Source: Pseudogracilibacillus sp037892545 (lineage in GTDB: Bacteria > Bacillota > Bacilli > Bacillales > Amphibacillaceae). Taken from it: a stretch of 64,000 nt of DNA. The DNA is taken from positions 1 to 64,000 of the forward strand of contig NZ_JBBKBG010000010.1 of NCBI RefSeq assembly GCF_037892545.1, given 5' to 3'. Positions 18,102 to 27,117 of the stretch are shown here, piece by piece (position 1 is the stretch's first letter; each line of letters begins with the position of its first letter). Made by a program: the position numbers and the translations under genes. The notes under the pieces were generated by a model. The model was not told the origin of the DNA. It worked only from the letters and a program-made list of their open reading frames with translations, and searched no databases.

Positions 18102-19832
18102 TTATTTATTTATATCATCCATAACCCCAACCGGTGGTACATTATCTGGATCACTGTGTAAATCAATCACAACCGTTTCATTGGCTTGGAATGCTTCATC
18201 AATTGCTGCTGGAATATCTTTAATAGTGTCCACTTTTATGCCTTTCACACCACATGCTTCAGCAATTTTTGTATGGTCAACAGGTGAAAAATCACAGATA
18301 TTTGTATAGCGATCAAACATTGCTGTTTCAGCATATTTTTGATATCCAAGGATTCCATTATTAATTACAACTATGACCACTTGAATGCCTAGTCTTTTAC
18401 ACGTTTCTAACTCGCTCCAAACATGCCCAAATCCACCATCTCCAACAAGACAAAACACTTTCCTATCTGGGTTAGCAATTTTTGCCCCCATTCCCATTGG
18501 CATTCCCCAACCTAAACCTGCAAGTCCACGAGGAAAAATAAACTTTCTGTCTTTAGTAGCTTTTAGATAGTTCGCATTCCAAACGGATGAGATGCTCGCA
18601 TCTGCAACAATAATATGGTCATCTTCCAGTTTATTTTCCACTTCGTATAAAAATCTTTCCACTTTTATTTTTCCTGATTCAGCCGAATATATTTCTTTCA
18701 TATCCTCTTTGTGTTTATCTCGAGATAATTGAATGAATTTTTCGACATTTTTGCGTGCATCCGTTCTTTTTTGAACACCTTTTTTCAATAGTCTTTCTTT
18801 TAAAGCTGCTAAAGTTAATTTTGCATCTCCAGCAAGTCGAAGGGATTCATAGTTTCGTCCAATTTCAACCGGATCGATATCGATGTGAATATATTTAGCC
18901 TTTTCTGGTAAAAGCGTCCAGCTGTCCGTTCCATTTTGGTTAGTTCGATTACCAACTAGTACAATGACGTCAGCCTCTTGAACCATGGGTTTTAAGTGTT
19001 TACTAACTCCTCTTTTTCCCATATAATAACCAATCGGTCCCATACTTAATGGATGCTCTTCATCGACAGCACCTTTTCCCATAGTTGTAGTTGCAACAGC
19101 CAATGAACATGCTTCTTGTAATTCCCTAAGTTCATTTTGAGCCCCTGATGAGATGACACCACCACCAGCGTAAATAAATGGCTGTTTTGCTTCTTTTATA
19201 AGCTCTGCTGCTTCATCGATTTTTAATACATTTGCTGTCGTTCTATCCAGAGGAAACACGCCTGAATTCTCAGTTCTATTTTTATTAATCGCATATTCTT
19301 TTGTGTCAGTAATAATATCTTTTGGTAATAATAAAACAGTCGGTCCTGGTCTTCCACTAGTTGCTATTCTAAATGCGTTGTCGATATAATCTTCAATTCT
19401 TTCTTGAATTGGTATTCTTTTAGTCCATTTAGAAACTCCTTTAAATAATTCAATGTGGTCAATTTCTTGAAAGGCATTTTTCTCTTCCTGGTCTCTGGAT
19501 ACATCTTCCACAAGTGCAACAATTGGATAAGAAGCTTTATAAGCTTCTGCAAGTCCTGCAACCAATAAAGTAGCTGCCGGTCCATGTTGAGCCGTTACCA
19601 CTGGTGTTGTATTTGTGCACATTGCAAATGCTTGTGCCATATATGTTCCTGAATTCTCTTGTCTATATCCAATTTGTTCTATCCCGATATCTGCGCAAGC
19701 AAGCGTAACAGTTGGAGGATTACTTTGTCCGAAAATATACTTCACACCATTTCGCTTTAAAGAGTATGCAATTCTCATAGCATTCGTCGCTTCACTTACA
19801 CCTTGTAATTCTTTCACTACATTTTTATTCAT
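18102..19832 (-). CDS. Thiamine-diphosphate enzyme, acetolactate-synthase-like
   Basis: 576 residues from the ATG at 19832, chosen because AAAGGAG is 9 bases upstream of it (a reading from 19862 has none). Three ThDP-family domains are present: Pyr domain with the catalytic Glu59 in GYRQENSG, a central FAD-type domain, and a PP domain with GDGG ... INN Mg/ThDP signature near residues 450-480. The early motif GQSNPP replaces the usual FGxPG. True acetolactate synthase is unlikely, as no small subunit or ilv genes are near. It probably cleaves or ligates a 2-keto or diketo intermediate (inference). Confidence 0.85.
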   Translation of the reverse strand: MNKNVVKELQGVSEATNAMRIAYSLKRNGVKYIFGQSNPPTVTLACADIGIEQIGYRQENSGTYMAQAFAMCTNTTPVVTAQHGPAATLLVAGLAEAYKASYPIVALVEDVSRDQEEKNAFQEIDHIELFKGVSKWTKRIPIQERIEDYIDNAFRIATSGRPGPTVLLLPKDIITDTKEYAINKNRTENSGVFPLDRTTANVLKIDEAAELIKEAKQPFIYAGGGVISSGAQNELRELQEACSLAVATTTMGKGAVDEEHPLSMGPIGYYMGKRGVSKHLKPMVQEADVIVLVGNRTNQNGTDSWTLLPEKAKYIHIDIDPVEIGRNYESLRLAGDAKLTLAALKERLLKKGVQKRTDARKNVEKFIQLSRDKHKEDMKEIYSAESGKIKVERFLYEVENKLEDDHIIVADASISSVWNANYLKATKDRKFIFPRGLAGLGWGMPMGMGAKIANPDRKVFCLVGDGGFGHVWSELETCKRLGIQVVIVVINNGILGYQKYAETAMFDRYTNICDFSPVDHTKIAEACGVKGIKVDTIKDIPAAIDEAFQANETVVIDLHSDPDNVPPVGVMDDINK

Positions 19833-20002
19833 TTTAATTTCTCCTTTATTTAAAGACATCATACATCTCTACTATGAACCTTTTATTACTTATAGAAGTA
19901 CAATCACTTTACAATTGATAGTTGAAAACCCTTTCATTACAAACTAAATTAATAAAATATAGAGGGTTGCACCTATCAGATTATAATAAATTGTGATTTC
20001 AC

Positions 20003-20308
20003 TCACTCGAACACAGGACGCAAAAAGCTCCTCTCATAACTTAAAATACACTTAGTTTCTAATGCGAATTTATAAGCCTCTTGGCATTCTTCATCCGACG
20101 ACATTTTTACCCGATACTCTTCATATGCTGCTAAACTTGGAAAAGTAAATAAGGCATAGGCAATATTATTTGCGCTTTCATGCGGTAGAAACAAACCTTG
20201 ATGTGTACCACCAAATTTAGTAACTAATCGAATCCATCTTTTACCATATTCTTCAAATTCCTCTAACTTGTAAGGATCGATCACATACTTCAAATAACAA
20301 GTAACCAT
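20003..20308 (-). CDS. NIPSNAP family protein
   Basis: 101 residues from an ATG with AAGGAGG seven bases upstream (20308). It is a single ferredoxin-like alpha/beta-barrel domain of NIPSNAP type, with conserved YLKYVIDPYKLEEFE opening and FPSLAAYEEYR in the middle. Small NIPSNAP proteins often accompany SDR and aromatic or sugar-acid catabolic genes, where their role is unresolved. It leads the minus-strand cluster, with a gap of about 170 bases before the ThDP gene. Confidence 0.85.
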   Translation of the reverse strand: MVTCYLKYVIDPYKLEEFEEYGKRWIRLVTKFGGTHQGLFLPHESANNIAYALFTFPSLAAYEEYRVKMSSDEECQEAYKFALETKCILSYERSFLRPVFE

Positions 20309-20547
20309 TGTATACCTCCTTAGATTCAACTTTGCAATTTAACGTAAAATTTAACTTTTCCGAATATCGTAATTAAATACGTTAATTGTATAATTTATAA
20401 TAAAGCACAACCTATTATATGTCAATAAATAATTTAAATAAATGGGATGAATTTGTTTGAAGGAAAGCACCATTTTTTCCTAAAATAAGAAAATATAAAT
20501 GATAAGAAGAATATATATAAAATGTTATGCAGACAAAATCTTAGTTC
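20309..20547 (-). promoter_or_regulatory. Upstream region of the catabolic cluster
   Basis: The 239 AT-rich bases before the NIPSNAP gene must hold the cluster promoter. On the minus strand I see TTATAAATTATACAAT (possible -10 region) and an AATTAA-N5-TTAATT inverted repeat (about 20369-20387) that could be an operator for the IclR protein. Neither is certain. Confidence 0.3.
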
Positions 20548-20630
20548 AAAGGGAAATTCACTTGTTTTCTATTTTTATACAGAAAAAAGGTGCCAGTGGA
20601 TTTTTCCACCAGCACCATATATTGTAGGGC
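20548..20630. repeat. 83-bp direct repeat, right copy (amylase-like gene terminator)
   Basis: Right copy of the repeat at 13581-13663, with 3 differences. Its hairpin GGTGC-CA-GTGGA / TCCAC-CA-GCACC followed by TTTTTTCT on the minus strand lies about 40 bases after the stop of the amylase-like gene, so this copy is probably the original and the left one a duplicate. Confidence 0.9.
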
Positions 20631-20667
20631 CATAAATATGACCATTTTGCATTGATATGCAACCTTT

Positions 20668-22176
20668 TTATTTTTTCGCTTGTTGTTCACGTTTTTTCTG
20701 TTTAATGGATAACATAATAATCACTCCACCAAAAACAATAAATACTCCTACAACAAAACCAATAAATCCCCAGTTAAATCCTTTTCGTCCTTCAATGATA
20801 AAGACTTCTGCCGATTCTCTTTCCATTCCAATTAAAAATTCACCCTCATCGTTTGCACGAATCGTATCATCATGGATTAAACCACGTAATTGGAATTCTT
20901 CATCAATCTCATCAATTGTTACCGTATGTGATTCACTATCATTATTAATCGCCACATAAATCGAACGATCATCATACGTTCGCTTAAATAAGCTCATTCC
21001 TTGCTCAGACACGACGTGCTCTATATCACCATGGGTAAACTGTTTGTATTGTTTACGCATGGCAGCCATTTGTGAAAACACATCTTTTACATCTGGATCT
21101 GCACTTGAATAATCTACAAAATATTGATTTTCAGGATATCCCGGTCCATACATCGGTACTTCAGAACCTTGATACACAATCGGTACTCCAGGAGTTAAAT
21201 ATAAATAGGCTAAAGCAATTTGCCATGTTGTAACGCGATTTCTCCCCTGATCTCCAAAGTTATTAGAGAAACGAGGAGTATTTAAGTTATCAACATATAA
21301 TAAATCACGAATATCATTAGTCAATGACGTTTCTTCGAATACTTTCGAAACAGGTTCATCAGGCTTTGTTAACACTTCATTTGCTACGGTATAAAAATCT
21401 TGGTTTGCAATGGCATCTAAATGTTCATTTTCAAGTAAATGAGAGACATCTCCATCATTTTGTAAGGTTGTAGCAATAAGGTAGAAATTCGGGTCTTTTT
21501 TCTTCAATTCAAATGCAATAGTTTCTAATAGATCCCCATCTGTTTCATCTGCATGAGCAAATTGAAAACCATCTACGTTCGCTTCTTCCATCCAAAATAA
21601 TGCTACATCTTGTAAATATGCTTGTACTTCTTCATTTGATTGATCAAAGGCTACAACTTCTTCCAACCATTCTGTCGCTTCATATGCTGGGGTTACTTCT
21701 ACTTCTTTAAACCAATCTGGATGTTCTTCTACTAATGGACTTGATTTTGCCACATAGTTTAAAGGTATTTCTAACATAATTTTCATGCTTAAATCATGTG
21801 CTTTTTCCACTAATGCATGAATATCTTCCATTGAACCAAACTCTTCTTCCACTTCATAAAAATCTTCTACCCAATATCCATGATATCCACCAACAGCATT
21901 TTCCATTACTGGTGATAAAGATATCATTGTAAATCCACCTTCTTCAATATCATCAATCATCTTTGTAATTCCATCAATATCCCCGCCATTATACGTATAT
22001 GGATCATGAATATCAACCTGATCACTCGATGCTTGACGGCCGTTATTATAACGGTCTACGAGAAGGTCATAAATAATTTCATCTTGAATCGTCCTTTTAT
22101 CATCCGCTTTTACTTGAAAAGGCATCATCGTAAAAACTAATAGAGGAACGATACATAAAACGAATAATCGCTTCAT
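20668..22176 (-). CDS. Membrane-anchored GH13 amylase-like protein, catalytic residues lost
   Basis: 502 residues from the ATG at 22176 (GGAGTG upstream). A signal peptide (1-24, ending QVKA), a GH13 (beta/alpha)8 barrel, a C-terminal beta domain and a final transmembrane helix (about 467-488) with a KQKKREQQAKK tail. The layout equals the cell-bound alpha-amylases of Geobacillus/Anoxybacillus. However, the catalytic positions differ: nucleophile GFRxD is GFQFA (Ala207), the acid/base in LIGEVW is LIATTL (Thr236), and DNHD is DNLN (Leu298, Asn299). Region I is also degenerate (LNY for NH). It is therefore probably a non-hydrolytic, glycan-binding pseudoenzyme. Confidence 0.88.
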   Translation of the reverse strand: MKRLFVLCIVPLLVFTMMPFQVKADDKRTIQDEIIYDLLVDRYNNGRQASSDQVDIHDPYTYNGGDIDGITKMIDDIEEGGFTMISLSPVMENAVGGYHGYWVEDFYEVEEEFGSMEDIHALVEKAHDLSMKIMLEIPLNYVAKSSPLVEEHPDWFKEVEVTPAYEATEWLEEVVAFDQSNEEVQAYLQDVALFWMEEANVDGFQFAHADETDGDLLETIAFELKKKDPNFYLIATTLQNDGDVSHLLENEHLDAIANQDFYTVANEVLTKPDEPVSKVFEETSLTNDIRDLLYVDNLNTPRFSNNFGDQGRNRVTTWQIALAYLYLTPGVPIVYQGSEVPMYGPGYPENQYFVDYSSADPDVKDVFSQMAAMRKQYKQFTHGDIEHVVSEQGMSLFKRTYDDRSIYVAINNDSESHTVTIDEIDEEFQLRGLIHDDTIRANDEGEFLIGMERESAEVFIIEGRKGFNWGFIGFVVGVFIVFGGVIIMLSIKQKKREQQAKK

Positions 22177-22276
22177 AACAGACACTCCATTTTCTTTATT
22201 TTTCATAAAAAAGGTTGGGAGCCACCGTGTTTATATCGTCTAAACGTACATACACACATGTCCCAACCCCAATTTT

Positions 22277-22630
22277 TTAAGGTAATATTCCTAATGGTAA
22301 ACGAGTGAATCCTAATATAATTGCAATTAATGCACTTACAACAAATACAATCCACCATGTTTTTGTCGATTTTTGTTTGTTTGTTTTAACCGTAATCATT
22401 TCCATTGCAACAATAGCTAACAATCCAGCAATAATTTTAATAATTAGTTCTCCACTTATTTCCGAATATTCGGCAAATAAACTCCCACCTGAATATAAAA
22501 TAAGTAAATAATCAAGGCGTAAAATCATATGGAGAATTTTACCTTGTTTTTTTCCTTGCTTGTAGAAGCTCACAACGACAAATAATAAGATAAAAGCTAC
22601 AACCCAAGCAGTAATATGTAAATGAGCCAT
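22277..22630 (-). CDS. yisL: YisL family membrane protein (DUF1516)
   Basis: 117 residues from the ATG at 22630 (AAAGGGGAAAG upstream). It starts MAHLHITAWVV, which matches YisL of Bacillus, and has four hydrophobic helices. The function is unknown. It is transcribed toward the amylase-like gene and lies about 100 bases upstream of it; a conserved Lys-rich cytoplasmic loop (KTNKQKSTKTWW) separates the last two helices. Confidence 0.9.
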   Translation of the reverse strand: MAHLHITAWVVAFILLFVVVSFYKQGKKQGKILHMILRLDYLLILYSGGSLFAEYSEISGELIIKIIAGLLAIVAMEMITVKTNKQKSTKTWWIVFVVSALIAIILGFTRLPLGILP

Positions 22631-22881
22631 GTTTCTTTCCCCTTTCTTTTCCAACCATAGTATTATAAAATAGCGTTTTACTGTACCATTGCATTATATC
22701 ATGTCCCGAATGCAAATTCATATATTATAGATTCGACAAATTTATGAGAATTACCTATAAGAATGCCCATTTTCAATGAATCGTACACGGTTGCGAATCT
22801 TACATATACGATATACACTATTATATAGAGCGTTTTCAACATATTTAGAAAGTTATACAAACAGTGGACGGAGGATGAATC

Positions 22882-23865
22882 ATGCGGAAAAAAGTACTTA
22901 TAGCAAACAGATTAGACCAAATTATTATCGATCAATTAGAAAAACAATTTGACCTTTCCTATATTAAAACATACGAAGCAACAAAGGAAGAATTGTACGC
23001 TGCCGTAAAAGATGTCCACGGTATTATTGGGCATGGTATTACCATTGATACACCATTACTAAAAGAAGCGAAAAACTTAGAAATCGTTTGTAATATTTCA
23101 GTTGGATTTAATAATTTTGATGTCGAAGCGATGAAACAATACAAGGTTATGGGGACAAATACACCTGATGTCCTTACAGATACGGTTGCTGATGTTATTT
23201 TTGGATTACTCATTGCAACGGCTAGAAGAATTCCGGAAATGGACCGCCTCGTCAAAGATGGTAAATGGAAGAAAAATATGTATGAACAATTATATGGAAT
23301 GGATGTTCACCATAAAAAGATTGGAATTATCGGGATGGGACGTATTGGGGAAGCTATTGCAAATCGTGCTCATCATGGCTTTCATATGGATGTACTTTAT
23401 CATACTCGTTCTCGTAAATATGAAGCAGAGAAAAAATTTGGCGCTGTACACTGTTCTTTAGACGACCTCCTACAACAATCGGACTTTGTCGTTTTAATGA
23501 CACCATTAACAGAAGAAACGAAGGGATTATTAAGTTTACGGGAATTTCAACTAATGAAGGATACAGCTATTTTCATCAATGGTTCACGTGGTCAAACGAT
23601 TGTAGAAAAAGACTTAATTACTGCTTTAGAGACGAAGGAAATTGCCGCAGCTGGCTTAGACGTATTTGAAACAGAACCAGTTGACTCGGACAACCCTTTA
23701 TTAAAAATGGATCATGTTGTCACATTACCACATATTGGCTCTGCTACATATGCAACAGAATTCAAAATGGCATCATTAGCTTACGAAAATCTTTGTAAAG
23801 GTTTAACGAATGAGATGCCTGTAACACTTGTCGATAAAGCAATGTGGGATGTAAGAAAAAAATAA
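22882..23865 (+). CDS. D-isomer 2-hydroxyacid dehydrogenase (glyoxylate/hydroxypyruvate reductase type)
   Basis: 327 residues. NAD(P)-binding motif GIIGMGRIGEAIA (about 149-161) and the following TRSRK suggest NADPH preference. Catalytic residues are visible as NGSRG (Arg), the Glu in DVFETEP, and His in LPHIGSAT. It resembles GhrB/YvcT enzymes that reduce glyoxylate, hydroxypyruvate or 2-ketogluconate. GGAGGATG precedes the ATG. Single-gene unit with its own terminator. Confidence 0.9.
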   Translation: MRKKVLIANRLDQIIIDQLEKQFDLSYIKTYEATKEELYAAVKDVHGIIGHGITIDTPLLKEAKNLEIVCNISVGFNNFDVEAMKQYKVMGTNTPDVLTDTVADVIFGLLIATARRIPEMDRLVKDGKWKKNMYEQLYGMDVHHKKIGIIGMGRIGEAIANRAHHGFHMDVLYHTRSRKYEAEKKFGAVHCSLDDLLQQSDFVVLMTPLTEETKGLLSLREFQLMKDTAIFINGSRGQTIVEKDLITALETKEIAAAGLDVFETEPVDSDNPLLKMDHVVTLPHIGSATYATEFKMASLAYENLCKGLTNEMPVTLVDKAMWDVRKK

Positions 23866-23869
23866 ATCA

Positions 23870-23920
23870 TAAAGATTCATCGTATGCGTTTTTCGTTCAT
23901 TTCATACGATGAATCTTTTA
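23870..23920 (+). terminator. Terminator after the hydroxyacid dehydrogenase
   Basis: AAAGATTCATCGTATG / CATACGATGAATCTTTT stem, starting 5 bases past the stop. Confidence 0.9.
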
Positions 23921-24008
23921 TATATGGCGTCACTCTCTTACACTCTACTTTCCTTTCAATCAATGTTTCATTTATTTCTTCTTTAAAACTAACACTTTGC
24001 CACTATTT

Positions 24009-27000
24009 TTATTTTATCTTAAATGTAGTTTTACTATACCCTTCTTTTGTTTTTGTTACTTCTAACATCGCTGGAAAGATAGATTTCAGCTCATCCACAT
24101 GTGATATGACACCGATCATTCTACCAGATTGTTGCAGTTGTACGAGTGCATCGATTGCCTTTTGTAAGGATTCATCATCCAATGAACCAAATCCTTCGTC
24201 AATAAACATCGTTTCAATTGATACCCCACCTTGGAAGCTTTGAATGACATCAGACATACCTAAAGCTAAACATAAAGAGGCGATAAATTTTTCCCCACCA
24301 GATAATGTTTTTACATCTCGAGTTAAGCCAGTGTATGCATCATATACATCAATTGCTAAACCACTCTGTCTTCCATGTGTTTCTTGTCGGTCACTACGAA
24401 TTAAATAATATTGTCCATTTGTTAAAGAATGGAAACGTACATTAGCAGCTTGTGTGATTTGATCTAAATAATCAATTTGTAAATAACGTTCAAACGATAT
24501 TTTTAAATTATTTTGTCCGCGAAGCGCATCGTACACATCTTCTACGACTACGACCTCTTCCTCAATTCCTTTTACACGTGTTGATAACTCCTCAATATTT
24601 CCTTTTAATTCATGTACACGTTCTGTTTGATGTTTCGTCTTTTGTAATTTTTCAAATGCATGTTCATAAGTTGTTTTCAATTGTTCTACTTCTGTTTTTA
24701 ATGCGCTCGTGTCGACTTTTTGTTTATGTTGTAATAAATGATGTAATTCTTCCAATTGATGTTCAACAAGTGATTTTTGATCATAATATGCTCGGATTTC
24801 TTGTTGTAATTGCTTCCGATCATCTTCTTGTAATTTTGCCGCTTCATAATCCTCTACCGTCTCAAAGGAAGCTTGTGCTAATTGAGATTGGAACGTCTTT
24901 TCCAACTCAGTTACCTTTTCTTGTGCGGTTTGAATCGTTTCTTTCATATGTTGTAATGATTGTTCGACAGATAAATGTTCTTTTTCTGTTTCGCGCATAT
25001 TCATTTCTGCTCGTTTAAACTGTTCTTCTTTCTGTTTTAACGTTGTTCGTGTTTTTTGTAAATAAGATGTTAATCGGTCCATTTGTTGAATTTCTTCTGG
25101 AATTTCCCTTTTATCGGCTATAAATAAAGAAGATTCCGAGCGATATGTCGCATTTTCCTCTGCATACTGTTGATCCAATTCTTCTTTTTTCTTGCGTTGT
25201 ACGTTTATATCCTCTTCTAATTTCCTAATCGCTTTACGATTCGTTTCATACTCTTTTTCGAGTAATTTTAATTGTTCGATTGTATCTTTTAATTGTTGGC
25301 CTTCTTGCTTAATGGTCGACTTCGTCTCATCTAAATGTTTCATGGATAATTCGTATTCATCCATTTTTTGCTTATACATTTTCCAAGTTCCTTCTAACTC
25401 AAAATGATCTTGTTCTATTTTTCTGAGACGTTGCTCCAATTTTTCCATGAATTGTTTCTTTTCTTCTATTTGCTCTTTCGTAATAGATGCTCCATGATTC
25501 GTTGCTTTATTCGGATGTTCACTACTTCCGCATACTGGACATGCTTCCCCATCATGTAAATGGGATGCTAAAACGAATGCTTGTTGGTTAAACCAAGTTG
25601 ATTCAAGCTGATGATACTTTTCTTTTTCTTCTTTAAAAATGGTTTGTGCTCGATTTAACTTTCCTTTACTTTCCATTGCTTGATCATGAATTTTGTGAAA
25701 TTCATTCACTACATGATATTTTTCCCGTAAGGCATGTAGTTTTTCTTCTATTTTTCCTAACGACTTTAATTGTGTTTCAGCTGTCTCAATGGCATGTTTT
25801 TTCTCATTTAATTGTCGTTCGTTTTCACTTATTTTCTTTTTTATTTCTTCCACTGTTGCACGATTTTGCTCGATTTGTTTCCGTTGCTCTTCTAGTTTCT
25901 TTTCTTTCATCGCCATTTGCTCGACAATTGGCAAAAAGGATTCTAAACGTTCTACTTCACGTTTTAGTTTTTCTCTCTCTCCTTCTTGCATGACTTCTTT
26001 CTCATACACTTCCACCGCTTGTTCATATAGCTTTTTCACATGAACAGTTTGTTCTTCCAGTTCCTTTTGTTTTATTGTATAGGTCGTTAATTCTGTTTTT
26101 CGTTCTTTTAATTGTGCCTCATAAGGCATAATTTTCGCTGCTTCGTTTGCAGCTTCTAATACTGTTTCTTTTTGTTTATAATTATCTGTTTGCTTTAGCA
26201 ATTGCTGTAAACTAGCTTCTTTCTGTTCTTTTTCGACAAATTTTTCATTCAAATTGATGCTTTCATTTAAAACAGCTAATTGTTTCTCATACGATTGTTG
26301 TGCCGTTTCATATGCCTGTTTTTCTGTACGTTCTTTTTCACATAAAAATTCCCATTCAGAAAGCAACGCCTCTACAACTTGTCCACTATTATATGTTTCT
26401 TGTTGTAGTAACCATGCTAAAGAGGAACCTTCCCGTACTTCCGTTACAGCCGTCACTTGATCCATAAAATGATCTAACATCTTTTTTTCTTCCGTAAATT
26501 GCCGTAATAAATCATTACGTTTTTCTTGTAAAAGAAGATTAAACTGTTTATATTTTTCTGTTTTAAATAGACGTCGCAAAATTGCTTCCTTATTTTCGGT
26601 TTCTGATGTTAGTAGTTTACGAAATTCCCCTTGTGGCAACATAACAATTTGTTTAAATTGGTCTTCTGTTAATCCGATTAATTGCTCCAATTTTTTATTA
26701 ATTTCAGTCACAATTTGTCGCTCAACAGCAGGAACTTCTGTATGATCTGCTAAAATTTCATATAACTCATATTTTTCTCCTGTTGCCGTTTTATTTCCAG
26801 CCTTTTTATGACCGAGTTGGCGGAATACACGATATGTTTTCTCACGGAGACGAAAAATAAATGTAACGGACGTATGTACATCATCGTCAGCAAAATGACT
26901 ACGTAACATCGAAATATTTTGCCTATCTGATCCACTTGCAGATCCATATAATGCAAAACAAATAGCATCAAAAATCGTTGTTTTTCCCGCACCAGTAGGT

Positions 27001-27104
27001 CCAGATATGACAAATAATTGGTGTTGTGCCAATTGTGAAAAATCAATACTCTCTTTCTCTTTATAAGGACCGAACGCGGACATTTCTATTTTTAATGGAC
27101 GCAT
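24009..27104 (-). CDS. sbcC: Exonuclease SbcC (Rad50-like ATPase subunit)
   Basis: 1031 residues. Walker A is ISGPTGAGKTTIFDA (about 33-47); the ABC signature and Walker B lie near the C-terminus (LSGGEKFIASLCLALG and MFIDEGFGSLDD). Between them are two long coiled coils joined by the zinc hook CPVCGSSEHP. SbcC with SbcD forms a nuclease that removes hairpins and protein-bound DNA ends. It is coded directly after sbcD, 13 bases apart, the usual operon order. Confidence 0.97.
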   Translation of the reverse strand: MRPLKIEMSAFGPYKEKESIDFSQLAQHQLFVISGPTGAGKTTIFDAICFALYGSASGSDRQNISMLRSHFADDDVHTSVTFIFRLREKTYRVFRQLGHKKAGNKTATGEKYELYEILADHTEVPAVERQIVTEINKKLEQLIGLTEDQFKQIVMLPQGEFRKLLTSETENKEAILRRLFKTEKYKQFNLLLQEKRNDLLRQFTEEKKMLDHFMDQVTAVTEVREGSSLAWLLQQETYNSGQVVEALLSEWEFLCEKERTEKQAYETAQQSYEKQLAVLNESINLNEKFVEKEQKEASLQQLLKQTDNYKQKETVLEAANEAAKIMPYEAQLKERKTELTTYTIKQKELEEQTVHVKKLYEQAVEVYEKEVMQEGEREKLKREVERLESFLPIVEQMAMKEKKLEEQRKQIEQNRATVEEIKKKISENERQLNEKKHAIETAETQLKSLGKIEEKLHALREKYHVVNEFHKIHDQAMESKGKLNRAQTIFKEEKEKYHQLESTWFNQQAFVLASHLHDGEACPVCGSSEHPNKATNHGASITKEQIEEKKQFMEKLEQRLRKIEQDHFELEGTWKMYKQKMDEYELSMKHLDETKSTIKQEGQQLKDTIEQLKLLEKEYETNRKAIRKLEEDINVQRKKKEELDQQYAEENATYRSESSLFIADKREIPEEIQQMDRLTSYLQKTRTTLKQKEEQFKRAEMNMRETEKEHLSVEQSLQHMKETIQTAQEKVTELEKTFQSQLAQASFETVEDYEAAKLQEDDRKQLQQEIRAYYDQKSLVEHQLEELHHLLQHKQKVDTSALKTEVEQLKTTYEHAFEKLQKTKHQTERVHELKGNIEELSTRVKGIEEEVVVVEDVYDALRGQNNLKISFERYLQIDYLDQITQAANVRFHSLTNGQYYLIRSDRQETHGRQSGLAIDVYDAYTGLTRDVKTLSGGEKFIASLCLALGMSDVIQSFQGGVSIETMFIDEGFGSLDDESLQKAIDALVQLQQSGRMIGVISHVDELKSIFPAMLEVTKTKEGYSKTTFKIK

Positions 27105-27117
27105 ACAAACTCCCCCC

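Noticed and set aside
18102..19832. Annotation as acetolactate synthase (ilvB/alsS).
   Set aside because: No small subunit, no ilv or als neighbours, and the GQSNPP motif differs from true synthases.
24578..26460. Several open frames on the plus strand inside sbcC.
   Set aside because: Antisense shadows of the long coiled-coil coding region; no ribosome sites and low-complexity peptide content.
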